Assembly (NCBI RefSeq): GCF_914767665.1
Contig: NC_059507.1
Location: 15,996,001-16,060,000, forward strand
Source: Harmonia axyridis
Taxonomy: Eukaryota; Arthropoda; Insecta; Coleoptera; Coccinellidae
Reading direction: 5' to 3'
DNA length: 64,000 nucleotides
Of the stretch, positions 54,181 through 64,000 are shown one piece after another (the first letter of the stretch is position 1; each line of letters opens with the position of its first letter). Made by a program: the position numbers and the translations under genes. The notes beneath the pieces are model-generated. The model saw only the letters and a list, made by a program, of their open reading frames with translations, was not told the DNA's origin and did not search any database.

Positions 54181-54498
54181 TTCTGGATGGTCTTATTACA
54201 GCATAATTAAGGCTTGGAAAAATATCTTTCTAATTGAAAAATGTAAACTTTCATGCTACACAATGTGTAAAGCATATTTTTGAAATAAATCATTTCAAGT
54301 TTTTTTTATAAATTTATTTTTAGAAACATTTTATGTAAATTGAGTTATCTCTTAATAAATAAATAAGAATGGATATGGGACTTTCTGTAGTATTCCCAAA
54401 AATATTCAATACATTAGCATTTGTAATATTTTGTTGGGACTGTATAATGGAAGGGTAATGTGAAATGATCAATTCGGATAAGTAAAAAAACCTTTCAA

Positions 54499-54991
54499 CT
54501 AAAGTTTATTAGTCATGCAAATAACATGTAACATTTTTATTATGTGACCAGCATTTAAAACTTCTTCACCTTCATAAACACTTCTAGAAGTGTTTGTGCC
54601 TTTAAGATACCCCAAGTGTTCTACTAAACTCAGTCTTGCCATTTGGACCTAAAAAAGGTACTATTAGAATCCTGTAGTATAATAATGTTGACGGAACCGT
54701 TCACATATTATATGCACACGATTTTATTCGTCATTTATCGAAGTCTTCCATCCTTGCATAACTTTCAATATCACTAGACTGAACTGAAATAAATGATGAT
54801 ACCTACCGCCTTCACCTAAAATGAGAATATTATATACACAGTAACACACTTGTTCATTATAGAAGTCTAAAAAGTTTTTATATTTATTGTAAAATCAAAT
54901 TTTAATAACGCAAATACACACACAACTAATAAAACAAAATACTCCAATGTCAACATTTATAGTTCTACGTTTGCTCACCTTGGCGCTGCAT
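54499..54991 (-). CDS. candidate small gene with a 9-bp exon (minus strand)
   Basis: Three putative exons: 54991-54979 (ATG CAG CGC CAA G, donor GTGAGC), 54815-54807 (GTGAAGGCG, acceptor CATTTTAG, donor GTAGGT) and from 54648 (acceptor TTTTTTAG). The joined frame gives a 22-residue peptide beginning MQRQGEGG and ending TAA at 54602. In another frame of the last exon, an ATG at 54642 opens 47 residues (MARLSLVEHLGYLKG, then VYEGEEVLNAGHIIK) with an AATAAA overlapping its end. From memory, EGEEVLNAGHI occurs in repetitive, SWIM-finger-type insect proteins. Which frame is used, if any, is unknown. The gene would be head-to-head with the LRR gene. Confidence 0.3.
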
Positions 54992-55420
54992 TCTTAATCT
55001 CAGATGCCTATAGAATATAATATCACAGACTAACAGTAATCTGTGATAATATTGACAACTGTTCCACAACTGTTGTGTCTGCTGAACGCGCCCAATATTG
55101 GACATTCGTTCTAAACCAGAAAGAGCCAGTCAAATGTTTTCTTCAACTCGAGCGCATGGAAAAATCCAATTTTTTGAAATTTTTTTGATAATATATGGTT
55201 TTATGAACTAGCGGATTTTTTCGGATTTTTGGACATATAATTCGGATTTTTCAGTCAAGTAGCATTGGTGACACTGCAGTCATAGATAAGTTGATAACTG
55301 CAGTGCATTGGTGACACTGCCAATAAGATTAGTCTATGGTTTGTCACTTTGTCCATAACAAACACTCTGTTAGTCTGTTATCTGTGATAACAAATGAGTT
55401 AATTCCATCGGGAAAATAAG
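54992..55420. promoter_or_regulatory. possible shared promoter region and 5' UTR exon of the LRR gene
   Basis: Between two divergently oriented candidate genes. A CATTGGTGACACTGC word occurs twice (near 55263 and 55306), and ACAGATTACTGTTAGTCTGTGAT forms an imperfect hairpin near 55030. The end at 55420 (AAAATAAG|GTATGT) is a clear splice donor of the noncoding LRR leader. Confidence 0.4.
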
Positions 55421-55503
55421 GTATGTCAATATATCATTTAAATCATTCAATCATAATCATTAAAAATAATTCAATTTCACATGTTTCTACTAGGGCTAGA
55501 ACT

Positions 55504-57304
55504 ATGGAAAAACATTTAATTAGAATAGTCTACAACGATAATCTTAAGGACCATTTGAAGGACAAACCTAAACAAAGAGACAAAAAAAGCGATTGTATTA
55601 TATTATATCCTACACCCAATACTAGTTTTCTGACAAAAATATCTGACCTCGACTTATCTAATACCAATTTGATTGATGTCAAAGTTAGTCTCAAAGAACT
55701 GCCTTTAAAAAAACTAAACCTTGCTGGAAATCTGCTTACCCAAATACCAAGATGTTTTTATTTGGGGTTAGAATTGCTTGAATTTCTAGATATATCAAAT
55801 AATAATATAACCAGTTTCGAAGTAGAGCCCAATTGTTGTAAAACCTTAAAAGTATTAATTCTATGTTCTAATAAGTTGAAAGATATTCCACAGTGGATTA
55901 TGAATCATCGTGCACTTGCATTGAAAGCGCTGTATTATGATTTCAATAAAATCACTTCATTGAGATGTATATTTGGATCAAATATGAATTTCTCTGTTTC
56001 AAAACTCAGCTTGAGAAACTGTATACTGAGAGATCAAGACTGTAATTTCCTCAAAAATTGCAGGTACTTAGAAGAATTAGATATAGGTAATGTCAGTGAT
56101 AATGCATCTCATCTGAATTTTATCAAAACTATAGATAAATTACTGTATCAACCAAACTGGAAGAATCTCAGTGTATTAAAAATGAATTATGCATCGTTGT
56201 CCATATTCCCTGAAGGACTTACTTGGTTAGAGGGTCTGACCGAACTTCATTTAACAAATAATAATTTCACATGGTTACCAACTGATGGCTTAGAATATTT
56301 TGTGAATTTAGAAGTTTTTAATATTTCACACAATTTAATTTCTGAAATCCCAAAGAAACTAACTTGGTTGGAATACATGAAGGTTTTAAATATAAGTTAC
56401 AATAAATTAGAAGTGCCATGTGATTTTTCAGGAATGAAAAGTTTGGAAGTCTTGGATTTATACAACAATAAACTTAAATCTTTAGATCATGACTTAATCT
56501 GTACAAATTTAAAATGTCTTGATGTAGAACAAAATTGTTTTGATACAACGCAATGGCATTTTTTGGCATATGAAGAAATGAGACATAAACTGAGATTAAC
56601 ACTTGTTCTAGAAAATCGGGAGGATGGAGTATTGAAATCAAATGATGCAAATTATCAAGATAACTCTGAAGAAGAATTATCTGAAGGTGAGAAAAAATAT
56701 ATCTAACAGAAAATAATATTGAGTTCATATTTTTACTGAAAAATTAACACATTGACTGCCACCGGCCACTTGAGGGGTCCCTCGGCTCTGTCTTAGGATG
56801 CCATTGACCACTTAGGTGGCTGTTACCTTAAAATAGTACTTTCTCACTACACCATAATTTTAGCCAGTGCCACCGGCATGGCTGTAAAATACATACACTA
56901 TACTTAAATTAAGTGAAAGTCTTAATTTGTTATATTGTCTGAAATAAGGTAAAATAAAGTTGGCTCCCATCTTCGCAGCATTATTTTTAAGCAGCAGCGA
57001 ATGTGTTGAATAAGTTCTCCATGTAATCGAATAAAAGTAATAAATATTTATAAAAGAAAAAAATTTAGGACATAGTTGACTTTCAATCTCATCTAGTGAA
57101 CAAAATTTATATTTCCACATAAATAGAGTGCTTGTTTTATTTTCAGATTCAGAAGACTGGGATAAAGAACTTGAACTTGAACAAATAACACTATCTGATG
57201 ACGAATGGAATGGTGAAGCTCCTTCTTTACCTCACATTCCAATAAATTTTTATGAGAAACCAAGTATATATAATGATGACGTGATTTTTTGTGATGCTGA
57301 TTGA
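55504..57304 (+). CDS. leucine-rich repeat protein with acidic tail
   Basis: Coding exons 55504-56686 and 57147-57304 give 446 residues. A 73-bp intron (55421-55493) lies in the 5' UTR, so an earlier in-frame ATG at 55423 is inside the intron (it is part of the donor GTATGT) and is not the start. After about 45 basic residues come roughly eleven leucine-rich repeats of 22-24 residues: LSDLDLSN-type repeats such as PLKKLNLAGNLLTQIP, LEFLDISNNNI, LKVLILCSNKLKDIP, LTELHLTNNNFTWLP, LEVFNISHNLISEIP, MKVLNISYNKLEVP and LEVLDLYNNKLKSL. Exon 2 is strongly acidic (SEDWDKELELEQ...SDDEWNGE) and ends FCDAD. No signal peptide or membrane segment, so it is probably a cytoplasmic or nuclear protein-binding scaffold. 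The family is not identified. Confidence 0.8.
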
Positions 57305-57387
57305 ATTTTAGATCTGATTTTAAAACTATGATTTTGAAATATATTAAATGTTACGTTTTCTTTAGATCTTAGATTATTTTTCCACTA

Positions 57388-57394
57388 AATAAAT
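57388..57394 (+). terminator. polyadenylation signal of the LRR gene
   Basis: AAATAAA 84 bp after the stop, followed by T-rich sequence. Confidence 0.5.
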
Positions 57395-57536
57395 TTATTT
57401 GAGGCTGCTTTTCGAACGTCTCTCAATCACTCGGTCATATTTTTGATCGAGTGAATACTTCGCAATAGATTTGGATCCTTTATTAAAATTTGGAATTTCT
57501 ACCATGAATTGGTGAAATTATATTATAAGCTTAATA

Positions 57537-58145
57537 TACAGGGTGTTTAAAAATGATACGGCAATATTAAAGGGGGTGATTGCTCAAGACGCTCGGGTCA
57601 TTTTATTCAAAAAAGTTTCTATAAATATAGGTCCGCAAACGTTTCGTTACCGATCTACAGCGTGTTTAAGTTCAATTAAAAAAAGAGAGTTTGCCAGTCA
57701 ATGAGGAGATGATTAGATTTTTGCATCCAAGCTCGAGGTGGTCACTATGAACAGTTTTTGTAATTTTTGGTTGGTAAAATTGTTGGTTTGGTGAAATATT
57801 TGTTTTTGCCCTTGAATAAAACCCTCGTTCTTTAAAAATCACTTTCTGTAATAAATGGACATTCACTAAAAGGTTTTTTTTACTAAAAAACGGTACGTCG
57901 TACGTTAAAAAGTTATGAGAGCTTTTTTCTTCACAATTGAACAAATAATAAAAACATATTTTCATTTTTAGAGGAATCAGCGGCGTCCTGTATTTTTCTT
58001 GAAAAATAGCCTATGACGTGCCAATACGCACACCACTGGAACGATTGAAGCATCGTGTTGGCGATGTACATAATTCGGAAATTAGGACATCTTGTGGCAA
58101 CCTTCGTACGTTAGTAAAACATTACAGACAGGTTATTTTATAAAT
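57537..58145 (+). pseudogene. mariner-like element remnant with transposase C-terminus
   Basis: Starts TACAGGGTGTTTAAAAATG, a terminus of the insect mariner type. Near 58015-58144 a frame reads RTPLERLKHRVGDVHN followed by a short tail, similar in position to the C-terminus of mariner transposases (variants of DTPEELRERI). The catalytic triad is absent, and a right terminus was not found. Confidence 0.4.
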
Positions 58146-58872
58146 GATTGTGGAGTTCATTTAGAAAAACAATAGATATTCAAGCATCTTTCTGGTTTTT
58201 AAAAATCAACTTTAATCATTTTCCTAAGAAAAAGGCGAAGTTTTGACAAAATTTGGTCTTGTTTACAACATAATGGATTGAACTAGTTTCTTTATTTCTG
58301 AAGTAGTGAGACAGTCTTCAGTGAATTTGCCACTTTATAAGGTCTAAATTACGTAAGTAAGTTGGATGAAGCAGAGGAAATTTAAAATTACAGCATCAAA
58401 AACCTTTCCATTCTCCACTTAGAAGGGCACCGACTGGAACATCAACAAGTCCTAGAAGTATTTTTTAAATGTCCTGTTCTGCAATAGGGTCAGATCAGTG
58501 TATTCAAGATACTATGTTCATATTTCTGTCAGTTAATAGTTTATCATACAAAAGTTTCAGAGAAAAATATTGTCACATTAAGGAATTAGAATTTGTAATT
58601 TGTCAGTCAGACCCATCGCTTGCTGTTTCTCTGTATAGGGAGCCAGTAAAATTGTTGGAAATCAAATGAACATTCATTTTTATTGGTATTTTTCTAGTAA
58701 ATAATAAAGATTATTTTTATAATTGTTTTTCATTTCAAGTTGAACTATTTTTGATGAAAATAGTGTGCTCATATGGTAATAAGACATTCAAAACTATTAG
58801 TGTACCATTTCATGAAAAATTCGCAAAAAATTACTGTCAAAATTTATTTTATTCATTTTAGAAATATGCTTC
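58146..58872. other. no gene recognised
   Basis: An open frame at 58469-58669 (66 codons) has no recognised family. No splice context supports it. Confidence 0.3.
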
Positions 58873-59519
58873 ACACATTGTGTGAAAGATCATGCTCCAC
58901 AGACAGAAATGGAAAACGAAAAGGTGAAAATTTACTGGGACCTGACGGTAATAACTGACAGGGCGGTGGAACATAACAGACCTGACATGGTGGTATTTAA
59001 CAAAACAGCAAATACAGCCATTATAATAGATTTTGCGGTGCCTCAGGACTATAACCTAGGAAAAGCATATGGGGAAAAGATAAACAAGTACGAGGCACTA
59101 TCACGTGAGATTAGAGACATGTGGCATCTTGAGAAGGTGGAGATAATGCCATTGATAGCAGTGGCGTACCCAGACATAAGCCTTGTGGGGGGGGGGGGAT
59201 AAAAAAAAATTTCAATTTTTCCTTTTTTTGAAGAAGTTTTCCAAAGAATTTTGCTTACTCATAATAAGATTGTGATATATAAGGTTGTTACATATAATGG
59301 ATATTCCTTCTGGGGGGGGGGATATATCCCTCTTATCCCCCCCCTTGGGTACGCCACTGATTGATAGTAAGTGCAAACGGACTCGTTCATCGAAACACAA
59401 CAAGGCATCTGCAAGAACTGAAATTACCCAAGAACACCATAAACTGGATGCAGAAGGCGGTCATCCTCGGAACAGTCGGAACCGTCAACATCATCAGACA
59501 AGTGATCTATCCTCACTGA
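58873..59519 (+). pseudogene. R4-like LINE fragment, endonuclease and C-terminus, split by a MITE
   Basis: KIYWDLTVITDRAVEHNRPD starts the restriction-like endonuclease core. IIIDFAVPQDYN follows with the central Asp, then KINKYEAL. The domain resembles that of the LINE at 4.6-8.3 kb but belongs to another subfamily. A 201-bp MITE then interrupts the frame after MPLI, and the C-terminus resumes (SANGLVHRNTTRHLQELKLP) and ends in TGA. Upstream RT sequence is missing (5' truncated). The 3' UTR runs into a (TA)n tract at about 59584. Confidence 0.75.
59159..59359. mobile_element. 201-bp hAT-like MITE, copy 1
   Basis: Ends CAGTGGCGTACCCAG and TGGGTACGCCACTG, flanked by the exact 8-bp duplication ATTGATAG (59151-59158, 59360-59367). 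It has a G-rich run near the left end and a GGATATATCC...ATCCCCCC part on the right. Removing it restores the endonuclease frame of the LINE fragment. A copy in the other orientation is at 61852. Confidence 0.85.
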
Positions 59520-59583
59520 TAGGAGTTGCTCTTGGTTCTCGAACCCGGGCAACCTCAACTGCCGCATAATGTGTGAAGGGAAA

Positions 59584-59604
59584 ATATATATATATATATT
59601 ATAG

Positions 59605-59670
<66 letters not shown>
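59584..59670. repeat. (TA)n tract at the 3' end of the second R4-like LINE
   Basis: TA repeats with a few interruptions (ATTATAGATTATA), directly after the LINE 3' UTR. Confidence 0.8.
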
Positions 59671-59673
<3 letters not shown>

Positions 59674-59675
59674 AA

Positions 59676-60248
59676 TTCAGGGGGTTGTTCCTTGGACTAT
59701 TTTAAGCATGTTTTGTCCTTGGATGATTTTTGAAAAACCTCTTTGTTTCGAAGATACAGGGCGAACAACATTTTTCATATTTTTAAAATTAATAATAGTT
59801 TAAATAAAAATGCGTACCGCACTGGGTTTACTAAGTAGGTACAATTTATTTTTAAATTTGTTTAACAACATTCCAATTACTAAAAACGGCCAGTTTTTTG
59901 ACTAAAAATTGCTAATACATCACAAAACGAATTCAAATGAAAACCGTGTTTAATCTGTATTCCTTTACCATCTGCACTTATCAATTTTTAGTCAAAAAAC
60001 TGGCCGTTTTTAGTAATTGGAATGTTGTTAAACAAATTTAAAAATAAATTGTACCTACTTAGTAAACACAGTGCGGTACGCATTTTTATTTAAACTATTA
60101 TTAATTTTAAAAATATGAAAAATGTTGTTCGCCCTGTATCTTCGAAACAAAGAGGTTTTTCAAAAATCATCCAAGGACAAAACATGCTTAAAATAGTCCA
60201 AGGAACAACCCCCTGAATTTTTGCCGCATGTTTAGGAAACACGCTGTA
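59676..60248. mobile_element. foldback MITE copy B in a (TA)n tract
   Basis: The same family as the MITE at 17209-17752. The arms are almost identical, but the 70-bp loop (59912-59981) is in the opposite orientation relative to the arms. The left arm begins TTCAGGGGGTTGTTCC and the right side continues to GTTTAGGAAACACGCTGTA. The left side lacks the terminal segment. Confidence 0.8.
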
Positions 60249-61851
60249 TATAGATATACATCGAGAAAATCTCTAAGTATGGTGATCTATTCACTCTCTC
60301 ATTCTATATAAAGACAACTGTGGTGCCAGTGGAACATAACCTTAAGAAATATTGTTTCTTATATGAATTAAGACCTCAAACAAGATATATGTTGTTCTAG
60401 GATCTACAAAGTTAATTACATAAATACTCACATCGAAATGATCTTCACGAAAATAAAGCCGAATAGGTACTCATTGTTATTTCATTTAAAAAGGTCGAAA
60501 TTTGAGCCATTTGTCCCGCATATTTTTTTTTTTTTTTGTGAAACGAAAGCAAATAACTTCTCTGGAGTTTTATTAATGAGTTTTTAGACCAGCCATACTC
60601 AACGTGAGAACCTTTGGCCCTTTTTATGAGGCCCCCCATAGAAAAATATTACAATTTTCACAGTAGTATCACAAATAAGGTTTCGAAATTACGCAAAAAT
60701 GACGGTATCAATATTTACTCATTTACCTTTGTTTTCTAATTTATTGCGTACACACAGAACACTATTACCATAGAATAAACAATGGATTCTTTATACATAC
60801 TATGATACTACATATTTCTAATCTTCTTAGCGAGAATGCCTTATCGCACGTTTTTTGCTCTTGTAGTTTTCGTTTCTATGTATTCTTGGGTGCGTTTTTT
60901 CAGCTGTGTACCCTGTATAGTTAAATTGTCATATAATTATGTAATTTTTTTTATGGCCAGTACCATGATTTTTAAAACCTCTTATTAGCATTATTGCGTG
61001 AATTATCCTAATAAAAGGGTTTAGAAATCATGGTACCTACCAAAATAAAAAATTGCGATAATGAAATTAGTCCAATTTTCTTAAAATCTTCAATAGTATC
61101 CCCTGTTTCCGTTTTCGGGAGCGTTGCCTAACACCCTGTATATTTTTATATTCGCACTTCCCTTCTAATATTACAAATGCGAAAAAACATAATCTGCCAG
61201 TCTGTTACGGTTTGACGCAAAAACCACTGAATCGATTTTGATAAAATTTGGTACACAGACAGGAACTAGCAGAGCTTAGGAAAGGACTTAGGCTACTTTG
61301 TAACCGACTCAAAAAAAGGGTTTTGATGATGCGCGATAAACGAAAACCGTGCGGGCTAAAGCTGGTTTTACAAGTAGGTAAATTACTGCGGCCCGCAAGA
61401 ATGAACAGTAGCAATTATGCGGCCCAAGGTAAAAAAATGTTGGGTATGACTGTTTTAGACTGACGGATCCCACAATACTTGCAACTTTTGGAATTCATAT
61501 TTATCAACACAAAACAACGAAATTACTAAATGAACGTATATACGTTTCATTTTTTTCTATTAAAACTTCACTATCTGCAAAAAGATGTACAGTGCATCCC
61601 ATTTTGGGTAAGACTGCCAGGTTTCTCGCTTGTTATTTAAGGTTGTAGACTACTTTGCGCTGAAACTGCAATTCCGTTAGATGGAGCTACCCGAAAATTT
61701 TTGGTAGATTTGTACCTGATACACCCATTCAACTTGAAGAACCGCCTGTTTGGTATTTATTGCCCCTAATAAAATCTCAACTCTCGATGGAGCCCAGCAA
61801 AGAGTAAATTTGTGTTTCTGTAAACTTTAGAAATTCAGTTCAGTTTAGATA
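60249..61851. other. element fragments, no gene recognised
   Basis: Terminus-like ACCCTGTATA words near 60910 and 61133. 61200-61350 (CTGTTACGGTTTGACGCAAAAACC..., GATTTTGATAAAATTTGGTAC) resembles a dispersed insect repeat with a 3' tail. Frames here are short and without family. Confidence 0.35.
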
Positions 61852-62044
61852 CAGTGGCGTATCCTAGGGGGGGATAAGGGGGATATATACCCCCAGGAGG
61901 AATATCCATTATATGTAACAACCTTATATATCACAATCTTATTATGAGTAAGCAAAATTCTTTGGAAAACTTCTTCAAAAGAAGGAAAATTTGATATTTT
62001 TTCCTTTATCCCCCCTCCAAGGCTTATGTCTGGGTACGCCACTG
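61852..62044. mobile_element. 193-bp hAT-like MITE, copy 2
   Basis: Ends CAGTGGCGTATCCTAGG and TGGGTACGCCACTG. The flanking 8-mers are TTTAGATA and TTTAGGTA (one mismatch). The internal sequence matches the copy at 59159 in reverse orientation (GAATATCCATTATATGTAAC... / TTTTGCTTACTCATAATAAG). Confidence 0.85.
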
Positions 62045-62526
62045 TTTAGGTATATAATACTAAATAAGAAAATCGCTGAAAATATTGTGAAGTTAGAAAT
62101 GACAATGAACCACTGTCATGGACTTATTTTGAGTATGGATAATAGAAATAGCAATTTATTCGAATTGAGAAAAAATATATGATCATCTCATTGATATTCT
62201 CCTGAAATTCAGAATGATTATTCAAATGATTATTTGACATTTGACACGTATTATAAGTCGTGAAAAAAAATTAGTGAGGGCAATAAGAAAAGAGTAACAG
62301 AATAGGAATGAAAAGTTGTATTTTGTTCTGTCTATCGGGTGTCACTTTGGGTTTTTACAGATATATTCATCTTATCTAAGTTCAATATTCAAGCTTTGTT
62401 TAATCGAAATCGGATGAAAAGGGTTATTGCCAAATAAAATTCACACAATAATTTGTTTGACTAGGCGACAAAGTAATGATTGACTACCTTAGCTGAATTC
62501 CCAGCCACGCTACGCTCAGCCATGTA
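62045..62526. other. no gene recognised
   Basis: AT-rich; nothing supported. Confidence 0.3.
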
Positions 62527-63003
62527 CAGTATAACTTGAGTAGTCCGGGCAGATTTCGTTCCGGTACCTGCCCGGATTATGGAGGCGTCCGGATTACTGG
62601 AGTGATTTTAATTTATGAAATGAAGCAACTTATAAATTATCAAAATAAGGTTTATTAATCAAGTCACAAAAAAAAATATTATTTTCTCATAAAATAAAAC
62701 AAAACTGAACAAAACACTCAAGTACATGTAACACGTTATGTAACTATGTACATGTAGGTATTTATAATATTGTATACATACATATTATGTATGTATGCAA
62801 AATGAAATATCTTCTACTTTCTTGAAAAATACATATCAATTTTAGTTTGGACCTTTTTGGATGCATCTATATCAATTGCGTTGTCTTTAAGCCTTTTCAA
62901 AAGCTATAAATGTTCAAGGGGAAGGTTATTCTCCTTTGTCCACCTGATAGCTAGACTTTTCTGTGAGTGTAAGTGTCTTATGTGATCGTTTGACTGCAAC
63001 CAT
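62527..63003 (-). pseudogene. internally deleted pogo/Tigger transposase
   Basis: The left terminus CAGTATAACTTGAGTAGTCC next to TA is followed by GGGCAG and CCGGATTACTGGAG, typical of pogo-type ends. On the minus strand the N-terminal piece MVAVKRSHKTLTLTEKS (CENP-B-type helix-turn-helix) lies at 63003-62945. It is joined, after a frameshift and with the whole DDE domain missing, to a C-terminal piece LLKRLKDNAIDIDASKKV ending in TAG at 62814. This resembles the tail of Tigger-like transposases. A right terminus was not identified. Confidence 0.55.
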
Positions 63004-64000
63004 TGCGTCCGGCACTCTCAAAAACAAAGTGCAGAATGAAAGATGCTGCCGCCACGCTGTTTCCAACCGACATGTTACCGTTTTTTACATGTATAGACAG
63101 GAAAATGCTATTATTTTGCATAATGAATATTTTCGCGCCCGGATTTCAGAGGCAAAAATTTCAAAATGCCCGAATCCCAGTTATCTTACAGATTAAACTG
63201 TTCAAATTGCTGTCCATTTTCCCTTATACATATAATATACTACAGTAAAAGACATAACAGTCTCGAAGAACTTCGTGCATCAAGAGAGGCAGTTTTCCAG
63301 GATTTACAAAACCGCCCTTTTATAATATTAAATGCACTCAGGCTTATTGAAAAGTTTTGTCAATTATGTATTAGAGGAAAATGGACAGTTTTTTGAACAG
63401 TTTAAGCTGTAAGATATCATGCAATGTTTATGAATTTTTGTATTATTTATTTGTTGCTATTAGGTAGGTACCTACGTTTTGTTTTTCATGTTAGTGATGA
63501 GTGTATTATCTTTGTTTGCTTACTCTACTATTTATAAAAATCACAAATTAAAATTATCCAATTGAACTTTTTTTTCATATGGGAAATCCATTGTTCATTA
63601 ACAAAAAATCATCATTATTTGATGTTTTAGTATTTTTTCAACATTTCTGACCATTCTACCTATATAGTATCAAACATCATTTTGAAGGGAAAAAAATAAC
63701 GAATTCAACGAAGTAATGATATATAGGGTGTTCCATTAAAAAAAATATAGGTTTGTGTTGAATCTTCAAAACCATACCCCGAAAAAAAAATTGAGTACGC
63801 CACTGAATTCTAGGCAGAATTCTGATTCAGACGTAGTTTTTACCTTAGCATTATTCCTAATACCTTCGGAGATAAAGGAGGGGTCCGAAAAGTATCAATT
63901 TCCAAAATCGCCCTGTATCTCTTGAACGGAAACAGTTATGCAAAATCTTATTAGACCAACTTGAGTTTCACGAAAAAGTAGGACAGGAACGTGAAAACCG
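63004..64000. other. no gene recognised; element terminus at the right edge
   Basis: ATATAGGGTGTTCCATTAAAAA at 63722 is a mariner-type terminus. GAGTACGCCACTG at 63796 matches the end of the hAT-like MITE family, but the rest of that copy is missing. CGCCCTGTATCTCTTG at 63911 is another terminus-like word. Confidence 0.3.

Noticed and set aside
56747..56880. piggyBac-type end (TTAACACATTGACTGCC) in the LRR intron
   Set aside because: The left end resembles piggyBac MITEs, but no inverted partner ending in TTAA was found, so I do not call an element.

Overview
The window is AT-rich animal nuclear DNA, almost certainly from an insect. Spliced genes with GT-AG introns and AATAAA signals lie among a dense, nested population of transposable elements: R4/Dong-like, Jockey-like and CR1/Jockey-group LINEs, Ty3/gypsy and copia elements, Tc1/mariner, pogo/Tigger and hAT-like elements, a Crypton-like tyrosine recombinase, and many short elements ending in TACAGGGTG-type termini. 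A beetle is my best guess, from overall character only; nothing here proves the order.

Cellular genes I can support are: a 3'-terminal exon with a pipsqueak helix-turn-helix (3.6 kb, +); a two-exon gene for a small secreted protein (24.3-25.3 kb, +); a four-exon TMEM86/YhhN lysoplasmalogenase-like gene (42.4-43.7 kb, +); ribosomal protein S10 (eS10), with a pyrimidine-rich 5' exon and three coding exons (47.2-51.1 kb, +); and a leucine-rich-repeat protein with an acidic second coding exon (55.4-57.3 kb, +). A possible terminal exon (37.1-37.4 kb, +) and a possible small three-exon gene, head-to-head with the LRR gene (54.5-55.0 kb, -), are weaker.

Layout: 0-4 kb holds a LINE fragment, a foldback element and the psq exon. 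4.2-16.1 kb is a nested block. A foldback element of about 1.2 kb contains a (TA)n tract that has received an R4/Dong-like LINE, a very young Ty3/gypsy element with a canonical -1 frameshift site, and an inverted dimer of a Tc1/mariner element. 17.2-22.3 kb is a decayed Jockey-like LINE on the minus strand, cut by a foldback MITE and followed by a 120-bp tandem repeat. 26.2-31.9 kb is a LINE fragment interrupted by a 3.4-kb terminal-inverted-repeat (TIR) element carrying a tyrosine recombinase, then a second LINE. 32.5-36.7 kb is a decayed copia element with a 50-bp minisatellite. 38.2-42.1 kb is a 3.9-kb element with 8-bp target duplications carrying a P/THAP-like coding remnant. The rest mixes the cellular genes with short nonautonomous elements, two of them in introns.

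Several insertions have readable target duplications and can be ordered in time. Two RLE-type LINE copies both end at (TA)n tracts. Two foldback copies of one family carry the central loop in opposite orientations.
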